Assembly: GCA_002378665.1 (NCBI GenBank) | Contig: DFSO01000095.1 | Coordinates: forward strand, 1 to 32,293 | Direction of reading: 5' to 3' | Origin: Loktanella sp. UBA3435 | GTDB lineage: Bacteria > Pseudomonadota > Alphaproteobacteria > Rhodobacterales > Rhodobacteraceae | Length of the DNA: 32,293 nucleotides | Shown: piece after piece, positions 16,756 to 24,185 of the stretch | Position numbering within the stretch: position 1 is the stretch's first letter | Layout: every line of letters starts with the position of its first letter | Translations under genes and position numbers: made by a program | The notes under the pieces: model-generated | Seen by the model: only the letters and a program-made list of their open reading frames with translations | Told to the model about the DNA's origin: nothing | The model's database searches: none

Positions 16756-17646
16756 TTAGCTAACAAATGTTAAAGCTGTGGATAAACTTGTGGACGAAAT
16801 GTCCAAATGGCACCAGTTTTTGTGCTTGGACCTGAACCACGTGCGCTGGCGCTTTGCGTATTGCCGAGAGGCGGTGATCGCGCTGTCGCGTGCGTCTTGC
16901 AAGCTGAGGGTCCCTGTCAGATGTGCTATCATTTCGGGGGCGCCAATCGCCTTTGCGGACTGATGCGACGGGTCCCAATGCGGCAATATCGCTTGCGCTT
17001 CGGCCAATGCTCCTTGGTCCAGCATGATATCAAACCGCTGTGCGATCCGCGCGTTGAGCCAGTCAGTTGGGACATCAAGCGTGATTTTTGTGGCGTCGTC
17101 GGGGGCCAGCAAAGGCGGTGGGGTATCGTCCTGCCAATCGGCCAAAGAGCGGCCAGTTTGCGTCAGAACCTCCCACGCGCGTTGGACGCGCATGCGGTTA
17201 TTGACGTCGATCCGCGCTGTTGTCTGCGGGTCGAGATCCGCCAGTAAGTCTTGTAATGACAGCATGTTACCTTGTGTTCTTAACGCAAGGTCTGTGGCGG
17301 GAATATCGGCCAACCCATGGGTGAGCGCATGAAAGTTCAGACCTGTCCCGCCCACGATAATCGGGCGCTCTTTGGCGGCAAGGAACGGCGTGACCTCGCG
17401 CAGCCATTCACCTGTAGAATAGGGCGCGTCAAAGGGGATGTGCCCATAGAGGGCATGCGGAGCCTGCGCCAAATCGGCATCGTCAGGGCGTGCAGTCAGG
17501 ATGCGCCAGCCGTCAAACACCTGAAGCGCGTCAGCATTCACGATCACCCCGCCTTGAGTGCGTGCGATGTGGAGTGCTAGTGCGGATTTGCCAGAGGCCG
17601 TGGGGCCAGCAATCAGCACGGGTTTATGGGCGGCGATTTCAATCAT
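16756..17646 (-). CDS. miaA: tRNA dimethylallyltransferase
   Basis: Transfers dimethylallyl to N6 of A37 in tRNAs that read UNN codons. The 296-aa protein has the P-loop GPTASGKSA (14-22), NADALQVF (37-44; the DxxQ prenyl/tRNA-binding motif is kept as DALQ), IIVGGTGLNF (96-105), NNRMRVQRAWEV (149-160) and the C-terminal SRQYAKRQRTWFR (260-272). It diverges from pyrH across 133 bp and is followed by the AraC-type gene on the same strand with a 66-nt gap, probably a separate unit. Length is within the normal 290-320 aa range. Confidence 0.95.
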   Translation of the reverse strand: MIEIAAHKPVLIAGPTASGKSALALHIARTQGGVIVNADALQVFDGWRILTARPDDADLAQAPHALYGHIPFDAPYSTGEWLREVTPFLAAKERPIIVGGTGLNFHALTHGLADIPATDLALRTQGNMLSLQDLLADLDPQTTARIDVNNRMRVQRAWEVLTQTGRSLADWQDDTPPPLLAPDDATKITLDVPTDWLNARIAQRFDIMLDQGALAEAQAILPHWDPSHQSAKAIGAPEMIAHLTGTLSLQDARDSAITASRQYAKRQRTWFRSKHKNWCHLDISSTSLSTALTFVS

Positions 17647-17779
17647 GGGGCGTTCCTACGGCAGGTCGCCACATCAATCTAGCATTTTGACCATAAGAAC
17701 AGTCAAACGCACATTGAAACCTCCCGCATTTTCATACAGTTTAACACAGGCTTCATCATAATTGCGAAAAGGGCATCAC

Positions 17780-18505
17780 ATGACCGAGACGGAAAAAACA
17801 TCCTACAACCGCGTGATGCTAAAAATTTCGGGTGAGGCGCTGATGGGTGACACGGCGTATGGCCTGAACCCGCCAACTGTTCAGCGCATCGCACGCGAAG
17901 TCAAAACCGTGCACGACATGGGTGTTGAGATTTGTATGGTTATCGGCGGTGGCAATATTTTCCGCGGCTTGCAAGGCTCTGCCCAAGGTATGGAGCGCAC
18001 GACAGCGGATTATATGGGCATGTTGGCCACCGTGATGAACGCGCTGGCGATGCAGTCTGCAATGGAAGATTTGGGCATTCATACCCGCGTGATCAGCGCG
18101 ATCCGGATGGACGAAGTGGCCGAGCCCTATATCCGCCGCCGTGCCGTGCGTCACCTTGAAAAAAAGCGCGTCGTGATTTTTGCAGCCGGCACAGGTAACC
18201 CTTATTTCACGACCGATACGGCAGCCACTTTGCGCGCCAACGAGATGGCCTGTGAGGCGATTTTCAAAGGCACAAAGGTTGATGGCGTCTACGACAAAGA
18301 CCCAGCCAAGCACGCGGACGCTGTCCGTTATGACAATGTGACCTATGACGAAGTGCTGCAAAAGCATCTGGCGGTGATGGATGCCTCGGCGATTGCCTTG
18401 GCGCGCGACAACCATTTGCCGATCATCGTCTTTAGCCTTGATGAACCCGGCGGGTTCCGGGGCATTTTGGCAGGTGAGGGAACTTATACCAAGGTTCACG
18501 GGTAA
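17780..18505 (+). CDS. pyrH: Uridylate (UMP) kinase
   Basis: Phosphorylates UMP to UDP and opens the conserved plus-strand block. The 241-aa product has VMLKISGEAL (12-21), VIGGGNIFRG (54-63), ERTTADYMGMLATVMNALA (72-90) and FAAGTGNPYFTTDTAA (134-149), all diagnostic of the bacterial hexameric enzyme. The ATG at 17780 is preferred over a TTG at 17762: it has AAAGGG about 6 nt upstream and gives the normal N-terminus. Usually frr follows closely; here a 758-bp gap separates them, containing a minus-strand small ORF and hairpins. Confidence 0.96.
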   Translation: MTETEKTSYNRVMLKISGEALMGDTAYGLNPPTVQRIAREVKTVHDMGVEICMVIGGGNIFRGLQGSAQGMERTTADYMGMLATVMNALAMQSAMEDLGIHTRVISAIRMDEVAEPYIRRRAVRHLEKKRVVIFAAGTGNPYFTTDTAATLRANEMACEAIFKGTKVDGVYDKDPAKHADAVRYDNVTYDEVLQKHLAVMDASAIALARDNHLPIIVFSLDEPGGFRGILAGEGTYTKVHG

Positions 18506-18586
18506 GGATTGTTGGCGTCCTCAGCTTTTACGAGTTGAGGGTTCCGATGGGCATATCGCTATTCCCGACGCATATTGTTCGCAAGA

Positions 18587-18606
18587 CCGCGGCCTTCTGG
18601 CCGCGG
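18587..18606. other. GC-rich 8-bp perfect hairpin downstream of pyrH
   Basis: CCGCGGCC (18587-18594) and GGCCGCGG (18599-18606) are exact complements around a 4-nt loop. There is no T-run on either side, so it is not a classic terminator. It could protect the pyrH mRNA 3' end, or the 3' end of a transcript from the small minus-strand ORF at 18689-18883. Confidence 0.6.
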
Positions 18607-18688
18607 CTCACTAACAGGGTTTGGTTCGGTTTTCAGCGCGATAGATCGGCATTGTTGGCGCAAATTCTAATAGCGCGCGTTTGCCCCA

Positions 18689-18883
18689 TCAGGGCTTTTG
18701 TGCAGATGTGCAACTAAGCTTAGTGCTCTGGCCGACATTTGAACAGTTTGTAGCTTCAGCCGCCCCAAGGGACCCAGACGCTGTCATCTCGACAACGCTG
18801 CCATAAGTTGTCATTTTTGGTTTGGAATAAGCGCGCAAGGCTTTGCTTGCGTTAGCTGTTTGAAATAAATTTACACTTTGCAT
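18689..18883 (-). CDS. Candidate orphan lasso-type RiPP precursor peptide
   Basis: This 64-residue product matches the lasso-peptide leader pattern YxxPx(L/M)xxxGxxxxxT exactly: Tyr19, Pro22, Met24, Gly28 and Thr34, all at canonical spacing. In lasso precursors the Thr is the penultimate leader residue, so the core would begin at Ser36. Glu43 would then be ring position 8, an allowed macrolactam acceptor; starting at Gly37 makes it position 7. The remaining core to residue 64 holds Cys47 and Cys58 and is rich in Ser/Thr/Asn. Weak points: no clear Shine-Dalgarno before the ATG, a core of 29 residues is long for a lasso peptide, and no B1/B2 protease or cyclase gene is in the window. It sits opposite to pyrH and frr. 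Similar stand-alone leader proteins are, from memory, annotated in alphaproteobacteria. Confidence 0.58.
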   Translation of the reverse strand: MQSVNLFQTANASKALRAYSKPKMTTYGSVVEMTASGSLGAAEATNCSNVGQSTKLSCTSAQKP

Positions 18884-19263
18884 TTGTATAGCTCATATGA
18901 CTGCAATCGAAAATGCGAGTTGCTGTCGATGTGATTAACTAAATCTTAACAGGTTTGGTGGGGCGTGGATAGACAAAAGTGCTCCGTTTTTAAAGGGCCT
19001 TGATGAATGCTGTCAGGGGCACTTGTGCGCTGTTAATGCTTAGCCTGATGGAAAGGGTGGGTTTGGGGAGCGCTTGAGGCCCATCAAATCATTTGTCGAT
19101 GCAATCTCCTTAAATCATCGGCGTATTTTGCTGAAAATCTGCACCTCGCGCGGTCTATCTTGGCAATGTTGGGTGTAAAGCCGCCAAGCCGCGCCTGACG
19201 TCTATACATTTGAGAATGGCTGGCATAAGAAAGACTTAACGAATAATAGCCGCTGAGGACCGC
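18884..19263. other. Gene-free stretch upstream of frr
   Basis: No coding region longer than about 25 codons with a ribosome binding site is supported here. It should hold the promoter of the small minus-strand ORF (AT-rich CATATG/TATACA near 18885-18897) and that of frr (TTGAGA near 19209 is a possible -35). A 9-bp stem, AAGTGCTCC (18977-18985) with GGGGCACTT (19016-19024, one G-T pair), encloses a 30-nt loop and may be a leader structure. Confidence 0.4.
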
Positions 19264-19827
19264 ATGTCTGACGATTTTATGCTTGATACCGACGATCTTG
19301 AACGCCGCATGGACGGTGCCATTGCCAATTTGCGCGTTGAATTCGCATCTTTGCGCACGGGCCGCGCCTCTGGTTCCATGTTGGAGCCTGTGATGGTGGA
19401 TGCTTACGGCACGATGACGCCGATCAACCAAGTGGGGACGGTCAACGTCCCAGAGCCACGCATGGTCACCATCAACGTTTGGGATAAGGCGCTTGTGTCC
19501 AAGGTTGAAAAAGCGATTTTGAACAGTGGCTTGGGGATCAATCCTCAGCTTAACGGCACGATTATTATGTTGCCGATCCCTGAATTGAACGAAGAACGTC
19601 GTCGTGATCTGACCAAGGTTGCGGGTGATTATGCCGAGCGCGCCCGTGTTTCCGTGCGCAACTTGCGTCGTGACGGTATGGACCAGATCAAGAAGGCTAA
19701 GAGCGACGGGTTGTCCGAGGACGATCAGAAATTCTGGGAATCGACGGTTCAGGATATGACCAACGCCTATATCAAGAAGGTCGACGAGACCCTTGAGACC
19801 AAACAAGCCGAGATTATGCAGGTCTGA
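19264..19827 (+). CDS. frr: Ribosome recycling factor
   Basis: Splits post-termination ribosomes together with EF-G and IF3. The 187-aa length is normal. Recognisable segments are LRTGRAS (30-36), PINQVGTVNVPEPRMV (54-69) and LTKVAGDYAERARVSVRNLRRD (117-138). The C-terminal helix of the three-helix bundle ends in ETKQAEIMQV. GAGGA precedes the ATG by 4 nt. It is 20 nt from uppS and probably starts the frr-uppS-cdsA-dxr-rseP transcript, because a long gap separates it from pyrH. Confidence 0.97.
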   Translation: MSDDFMLDTDDLERRMDGAIANLRVEFASLRTGRASGSMLEPVMVDAYGTMTPINQVGTVNVPEPRMVTINVWDKALVSKVEKAILNSGLGINPQLNGTIIMLPIPELNEERRRDLTKVAGDYAERARVSVRNLRRDGMDQIKKAKSDGLSEDDQKFWESTVQDMTNAYIKKVDETLETKQAEIMQV

Positions 19828-19847
19828 CCCAAGGGGAGGCCAATATT

Positions 19848-20576
19848 ATGGCCAAGGACACATCCGACACAGCCCAAGGGCCTGCTCATGTTGCGATCAT
19901 TATGGATGGCAACGGGCGGTGGGCACAGCAACGTGGGCGACCACGCTTGTTTGGGCATCATGCGGGCGCAAAGCGTGTGCGTGAGATCGTTGAATCCTGT
20001 CCAGTTCTTGGCGTAAAATATCTGACGATATTTGCATTCTCGACCGAGAATTGGAAACGTACGCAGGCCGAAGTGTCTGGTTTGATGCGTCTTTTCCGTA
20101 AATACTTCGAGAAAGAGGCGAAGGCGTTATTTAAAGATGGTGTCCGCGTTCGGTTTATTGGTGACCGCATCAAGCTTGACGAAAAGCTGGTGACTTTGAT
20201 GGATAACCTTGAGCTTCATACGGCGGGCAATGATCGGGTGCATCTGACGATTGCGCTGAATTACGGTGGTCGTGATGAGGTGACCCGCGCGGCCCAGCGT
20301 ATGGCGATCGAGATCGAGGAGGGGCGTTTGACCCATGCTGAGGTTGATGCCGAAACGCTGACGCGGTTCTTAGATACGCGGTTTTTGCCCGATCCCGATT
20401 TGGTCATCCGCACGAGTGGCGAGGCCCGCATTTCGAACTTTTTGCTGTGGCAATCGGCCTATTCGGAATACGAGTTTGTAGACACGCTTTGGCCTGATTT
20501 TACAGCAGCAGAGTTTTCAGAAATTTTGTCGGGCTTCGGGGCTCGCGAGCGGCGATTTGGCGGGGCGAAAGTATAA
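19848..20576 (+). CDS. uppS: Isoprenyl (undecaprenyl) diphosphate synthase
   Basis: cis-Prenyltransferase making the C55 lipid carrier for peptidoglycan and polysaccharide export. In 242 aa it shows IIMDGNGRWA (17-26, catalytic Asp20), GHHAGAKRVREIVE (36-49), TIFAFSTENWKR (60-71) and RTSGEARISNFLLWQSAYSE (188-207). A strong GGGGAGG site precedes the ATG. Its TAA overlaps the cdsA ATG by one base (TAATG at 20574-20578). Its substrate comes from the MEP pathway fed by dxr two genes downstream. Confidence 0.96.
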   Translation: MAKDTSDTAQGPAHVAIIMDGNGRWAQQRGRPRLFGHHAGAKRVREIVESCPVLGVKYLTIFAFSTENWKRTQAEVSGLMRLFRKYFEKEAKALFKDGVRVRFIGDRIKLDEKLVTLMDNLELHTAGNDRVHLTIALNYGGRDEVTRAAQRMAIEIEEGRLTHAEVDAETLTRFLDTRFLPDPDLVIRTSGEARISNFLLWQSAYSEYEFVDTLWPDFTAAEFSEILSGFGARERRFGGAKV

Positions 20577-21361
20577 TGGCGAGCAATTGGGACGACCTGA
20601 ACGCACGTGGCATTTCGGCCATTGTGATGGTGATCGTTGGCGCGTTTGATGTCTATATGGGCGGGATTTGGTTCCACTTCCTTGTGATGTTCGCGACCGG
20701 TGTGATGATCTGGGAATTGTGGTCAATGATTGCCCCAAGCCGCACAACGGGCGCGATGTTGATGGCGGTGGCCACGGTTGCGATTTTATCTGTTCAGATT
20801 GAAGAGCAAAATGAAATATTGCCGTTTTTGTTTTTGATTATCCCAGCGATTGGCGCGGTTTTGCTGAAGAAACTGCGGATCGCGTTCTTCTTTTACGCGC
20901 TGGCTATTATCGTCGCGGGCTTTGCGCTGGTGATGTTTCGCGACCAGTTTGGTGCGCTATGGATCGTCTGGCTGTTGTTGGTGGTGATTGCCTCTGATGT
21001 GCTGGGATATTTCGCGGGGCGAACATTTGGCGGTCCAAAGTTTTGGCCAGCAATTAGCCCTAAAAAGACATGGAGCGGCACGGTCGCGGGCTGGATCGGC
21101 GCGGGCATTGTTGGGCTGGTTTTCGCGTTGTTTACTGAGGCGAGCATGATTTTGGTGCCGTTGTCGATGCTGTTGAGCTTTGCCGGGCAGCTTGGTGATA
21201 TCGCCGAAAGTGCCATTAAGCGCCGCACGGGGATCAAGGACAGCTCGAGCCTCATTCCGGGTCATGGCGGATTGCTGGATCGCTTTGATGCGCTGTTGTT
21301 TGTCGCCTTGGTGATGTTTGCTTTGACGATGCTGTTTAGCCTCAATGGAATTACTTTTTGA
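20576..21361 (+). CDS. cdsA: Phosphatidate cytidylyltransferase (CDP-diacylglycerol synthase)
   Basis: Integral membrane enzyme making CDP-diacylglycerol from phosphatidic acid and CTP, the branch point of phospholipid synthesis. The 261-aa protein has about seven to eight membrane segments, SPKKTWSG (161-168) and the family signature at about 212-237 (SAIKRRTGIKDSSSLIPGHG then GLLDRFD). Its start overlaps the uppS stop and its TGA overlaps the TTG start of dxr (TTGA at 21358-21361), so translation is coupled at both ends. Confidence 0.95.
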   Translation: MASNWDDLNARGISAIVMVIVGAFDVYMGGIWFHFLVMFATGVMIWELWSMIAPSRTTGAMLMAVATVAILSVQIEEQNEILPFLFLIIPAIGAVLLKKLRIAFFFYALAIIVAGFALVMFRDQFGALWIVWLLLVVIASDVLGYFAGRTFGGPKFWPAISPKKTWSGTVAGWIGAGIVGLVFALFTEASMILVPLSMLLSFAGQLGDIAESAIKRRTGIKDSSSLIPGHGGLLDRFDALLFVALVMFALTMLFSLNGITF

Positions 21362-22527
21362 AGTCGGTTACGATTTTTGGAGCGACAGGGTCGGTAGGGC
21401 AAAGTGCGGTTGATCTAATCGTGCGACACCCTGAGGATTATGACGTCGTGGCCCTGACGGGCGGGCGCAATATAACGCAATTAGCGAAAGATGCGGTGCG
21501 CTTGAAGGCAAAGGTCGCGGTGACCTGTCATGACGATTTACTCAATGATTTAAAGTCACTACTTGATGGAACGGGCGTGGAGGTTGCCGCGGGCACGACC
21601 GCGATTGCCGAAGTAGCACACCGTCGTGCGGATTGGACATTATCGGCGATTATCGGGGCGGCGGGTTTGGTTCCGGGGCTGACGGCATTGTCCCATGGCA
21701 CGACGCTGGCGCTGGCCAATAAGGAAAGCTTGGTGACGGCGGGGCCACTGTTGATGCAGACCGCCAAGGATCACGGTGCTACGATTTTACCCGTAGATAG
21801 CGAACATTCGGCTGTGTTTCAGGCGCTGGTTGGCGAAGAGATGGACGCCGTTGAGCGGATCATTATCACGGCCTCTGGTGGCGCGTTTCGCGATTGGCCG
21901 GTTGAAAAACTGGCGGGGGCGACTTTGGCCGAGGCCTCGTCCCACCCCAACTGGGATATGGGCCAGCGGATCACGATTGATAGTGCGTCTATGTTTAACA
22001 AGGGCATGGAGCTAATTGAAACAAAAGAGTTTTTCGACGTCGATCCTAAGATGATCGAAGTGCTGGTGCACCGCGAGAGCCTTGTGCATGCGCTTGTTGG
22101 TTTCACTGACGGGGCGCTGATGGCCCATGTTGGCCCGCCTGATATGCGCCACGCGATTGGCTATGCATTGCATTGGCCCAAGCGCGGGAACTTGCCAGTA
22201 GAGCGGCTCGATTTGGCTAAAATTGGTCGTTTGAGCTTTGAAGCCCCTGACCCCGCGCGGTATCCTGCTCTCCAGATTGCGGCGGATGTGATGGAGATGG
22301 GCGGGCTTGCCGGGGCTGCGTTTAATGCGGCCAAGGAACGCGCGCTTGATCTTTTTATTGCGGATAAGATCGGATTTTTGGACATGGCGCGGATCGTATC
22401 ACGGGTAATTGACACGATGTCGGCGCGAGATGGGCTGCAAAACGCCCAAATTACGCTAGAGAACGTGATGGAAATAGATGCTTTGGCCCGCGTGCGCGCG
22501 CAAGAAGCGATGAGTGAGCTAGGATAG
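21358..22527 (+). CDS. dxr: 1-deoxy-D-xylulose 5-phosphate reductoisomerase
   Basis: Converts DXP to MEP with NADPH and a divalent metal, the first committed step of the MEP isoprenoid pathway. In 389 aa it has the nucleotide-binding GATGSVGQSA (8-17), NKESLV (121-126), PVDSEHSAVFQAL (145-157, with metal-ligand residues) and TASGGAFRD (171-179). The start is TTG at 21358, giving the standard N-terminus MKSVTIFGATGS; no in-frame ATG gives a complete Rossmann strand. The TTG overlaps the cdsA stop. Such rare-start coupling probably tunes expression to cdsA. Confidence 0.95.
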   Translation: MKSVTIFGATGSVGQSAVDLIVRHPEDYDVVALTGGRNITQLAKDAVRLKAKVAVTCHDDLLNDLKSLLDGTGVEVAAGTTAIAEVAHRRADWTLSAIIGAAGLVPGLTALSHGTTLALANKESLVTAGPLLMQTAKDHGATILPVDSEHSAVFQALVGEEMDAVERIIITASGGAFRDWPVEKLAGATLAEASSHPNWDMGQRITIDSASMFNKGMELIETKEFFDVDPKMIEVLVHRESLVHALVGFTDGALMAHVGPPDMRHAIGYALHWPKRGNLPVERLDLAKIGRLSFEAPDPARYPALQIAADVMEMGGLAGAAFNAAKERALDLFIADKIGFLDMARIVSRVIDTMSARDGLQNAQITLENVMEIDALARVRAQEAMSELG

Positions 22528-22531
22528 ACTT

Positions 22532-23863
22532 TTGGATTTTGCACAAATTTTGCCGACGTTTGGCAATACCGCCTTTACGATCATTACCTTTGTGGTGGCC
22601 TTGTCGATCATCGTGGCGATCCATGAATATGGCCATTATATCGTTGGCCGTTGGAGTGGCATTCATGCAGAGGTATTCAGCCTTGGCTTTGGACCCGTGC
22701 TCGCATCCCGTGTCGATAAGTGGGGGACGAAATGGCAATTTGCCGCGCTACCCTTTGGCGGTTATGTGAGGTTTTTAGGCGATACCAATGCGGCGAGTGC
22801 TGGCCTTGAGAGCGATGAAGGCCTTCCAGAAGTCGACCGCAGGCGCACGATGGCAGGTGCGCCGCTTTGGGCTCGGACGCTGACGGTTCTGGCGGGACCA
22901 GTTTTCAACTTTATCCTTGCGATAGCGATATTTGCGGGCGTTGCATTGACCGATGGCAAAGCCAAAGATCCCGTTTCTTTTGACACCCTCAATGCCTTGC
23001 CCGCGCAATTTGTTTCCGAATTCCAGAAAGGTGATCAGATTTTGACCGTCGAGGGCATGACCTTTGGGGCCGAAGATTTTGAAATCACCGATCTCCCTTT
23101 TGAGCCGACGCTGAACTATGAAGTGATGCGTGACGGTGTTGTCACCGCAATCAAAGGCCCGTATTTGATGCCTGCTTTGGCATCGTCGATTACTCCGCGA
23201 TCTGCGGCGGATGACGCAGGATTGCGCAAAGGGGACGTGATTACAGCGATAGATGGCACGCCAGTGGTGGGTTTCAGACAGATTGTTGATGCGGTCAAAG
23301 CCGTAGATGGCAAGCCGCTGACGTTGGATGTTTGGCGGGATGGCGCGATGGCGTCGTTCACATTGGCGCCACGCCGCGTTGATATGCCCTTGGAAGCAGG
23401 CGGCTTTGAAACCCGTTGGTTGATTGGCATTGGCGGGTCGTTCTTTTTCAAAGCAGAAACCGAATCCGTGAGCGTTTTGAGCTCGTTTACAACGGCTTGG
23501 GATCAATTGACCCGCGTGTTGAGCGGATCACTGTCGGGGCTATGGCATGTGATGTCTGGTCAAATCTCAACCTGTAACTTGTCAGGACCCGTGGGCATTG
23601 CGCAGACCAGCGGCTCAATGGCCGAGCAGGGCACAGTCAATTACATTTGGTTTGTCGGGATGTTGTCGGCCGCGGTGGGGCTTCTTAATCTGTTTCCCGT
23701 TCCTATTCTCGATGGTGGCCATCTTGTGTTTTATGCCTATGAGGCTGTGTTCCGCCGGAAGCCATCCGAAAGCGTTTATAACGTTTTGATGCTTCTTGGT
23801 TTGGGGCTAATCGGCGCGATGATGATTTTTGCTTTGCTCAACGACATTTTGCTTTGCCCTTAA
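22532..23863 (+). CDS. rseP: RIP metalloprotease RseP (site-2 protease)
   Basis: Membrane-embedded zinc protease that cleaves anti-sigma factors or other membrane proteins within the bilayer during envelope stress. The 443-aa protein has HEYGH at 31-35 (zinc ligands and catalytic Glu) in the first membrane helix. A degenerate first PDZ lies at about 160-205 and a clearer second PDZ at about 210-290 (SAADDAGLRKGDVITAIDG). The C-terminal NLFPVPILDGG is at about 386-396, with zinc-ligand Asp394. The start is TTG at 22532, 4 nt after the dxr stop, with AGGA about 7 nt upstream. No anti-sigma gene is in the window. Confidence 0.95.
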   Translation: MDFAQILPTFGNTAFTIITFVVALSIIVAIHEYGHYIVGRWSGIHAEVFSLGFGPVLASRVDKWGTKWQFAALPFGGYVRFLGDTNAASAGLESDEGLPEVDRRRTMAGAPLWARTLTVLAGPVFNFILAIAIFAGVALTDGKAKDPVSFDTLNALPAQFVSEFQKGDQILTVEGMTFGAEDFEITDLPFEPTLNYEVMRDGVVTAIKGPYLMPALASSITPRSAADDAGLRKGDVITAIDGTPVVGFRQIVDAVKAVDGKPLTLDVWRDGAMASFTLAPRRVDMPLEAGGFETRWLIGIGGSFFFKAETESVSVLSSFTTAWDQLTRVLSGSLSGLWHVMSGQISTCNLSGPVGIAQTSGSMAEQGTVNYIWFVGMLSAAVGLLNLFPVPILDGGHLVFYAYEAVFRRKPSESVYNVLMLLGLGLIGAMMIFALLNDILLCP

Positions 23864-23937
23864 ATGGGGCAGGGCATTGCCACAATTGTGCCATGTTTTT
23901 TCGTTAACTATTTAGCGATAAAGATGGAGTTCACGTA

Positions 23938-24063
23938 ATGCAGTATATTTCTCAGGGCTATAAAGGCTTTTCATTCCTTGTTCGCTTGAATGCGGACCGG
24001 TTCATGATGCTGGGGACTTTGGTTGCAGCGCTTTATTTGGGCTCCTATCTCGCACTGGTCTAA
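23938..24063 (+). CDS. Small membrane protein (41 aa) between rseP and bamA
   Basis: This short ORF encodes 41 residues starting MQYISQGYKGFSFLVRLNAD, with one hydrophobic segment at about 23-41 reaching the C-terminus. A good Shine-Dalgarno (GGAG, 8 nt before the ATG) and a terminator-like hairpin after the stop (24094-24115) support it. I do not recognise a named family, though from memory small proteins with a GY(K/R)G(F/L)S(F/V)LV...L N.DR pattern occur in roseobacters. It probably sits in the inner membrane with its N-terminus in the cytoplasm. Its position between rseP and bamA hints at an envelope role, which is inference. Confidence 0.7.
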   Translation: MQYISQGYKGFSFLVRLNADRFMMLGTLVAALYLGSYLALV

Positions 24064-24093
24064 CGGTCTTTTTCAACATTATTGATCAGCAAT

Positions 24094-24126
24094 AACGCGC
24101 CCATTGTGGCGCGTTTGTTCGTTTTG
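24094..24126 (+). terminator. Intrinsic terminator before bamA
   Basis: AACGCGCC (24094-24101) pairs with GGCGCGTT (24108-24115) around a 6-nt loop, followed by a T-rich tail (TGTTCGTTTTG). It would separate the frr-to-small-gene transcript from the bamA-lpxB transcript. Confidence 0.75.
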
Positions 24127-24152
24127 ACATCACGCGCTTGGTCCGTTAACCC
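24124..24152 (+). promoter_or_regulatory. Possible bamA promoter
   Basis: A perfect TTGACA -35 (24124-24129) is followed after 17 nt by TTAACC (24147-24152), a weak -10. It lies right after the terminator hairpin and 34 nt before the bamA ATG. The position is right for a promoter of the bamA-skp-fabZ-lpxA-lpxI-lpxB block, but the -10 is poor by housekeeping standards. Confidence 0.4.
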
Positions 24153-24185
24153 CTAGGTTACAGGGATGTTAAAACAGGCGATAAA

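Noticed and set aside
18897..18938. 13-codon plus-strand ORF with a CysCysArgCys end
   Set aside because: Looks peptide-like but is very short, has no Shine-Dalgarno and lies in the likely promoter of the small minus-strand ORF.
19084..19806. Minus-strand ORF of 240 codons opposite frr
   Set aside because: Overlaps the whole of frr, which is certain; no recognisable domain or ribosome binding site.
23864..23910. Possible terminator after rseP (GGCA...TGCC followed by T6)
   Set aside because: The stem is only 4 bp or a loopless palindrome (CACAATTGTG), too weak to call.
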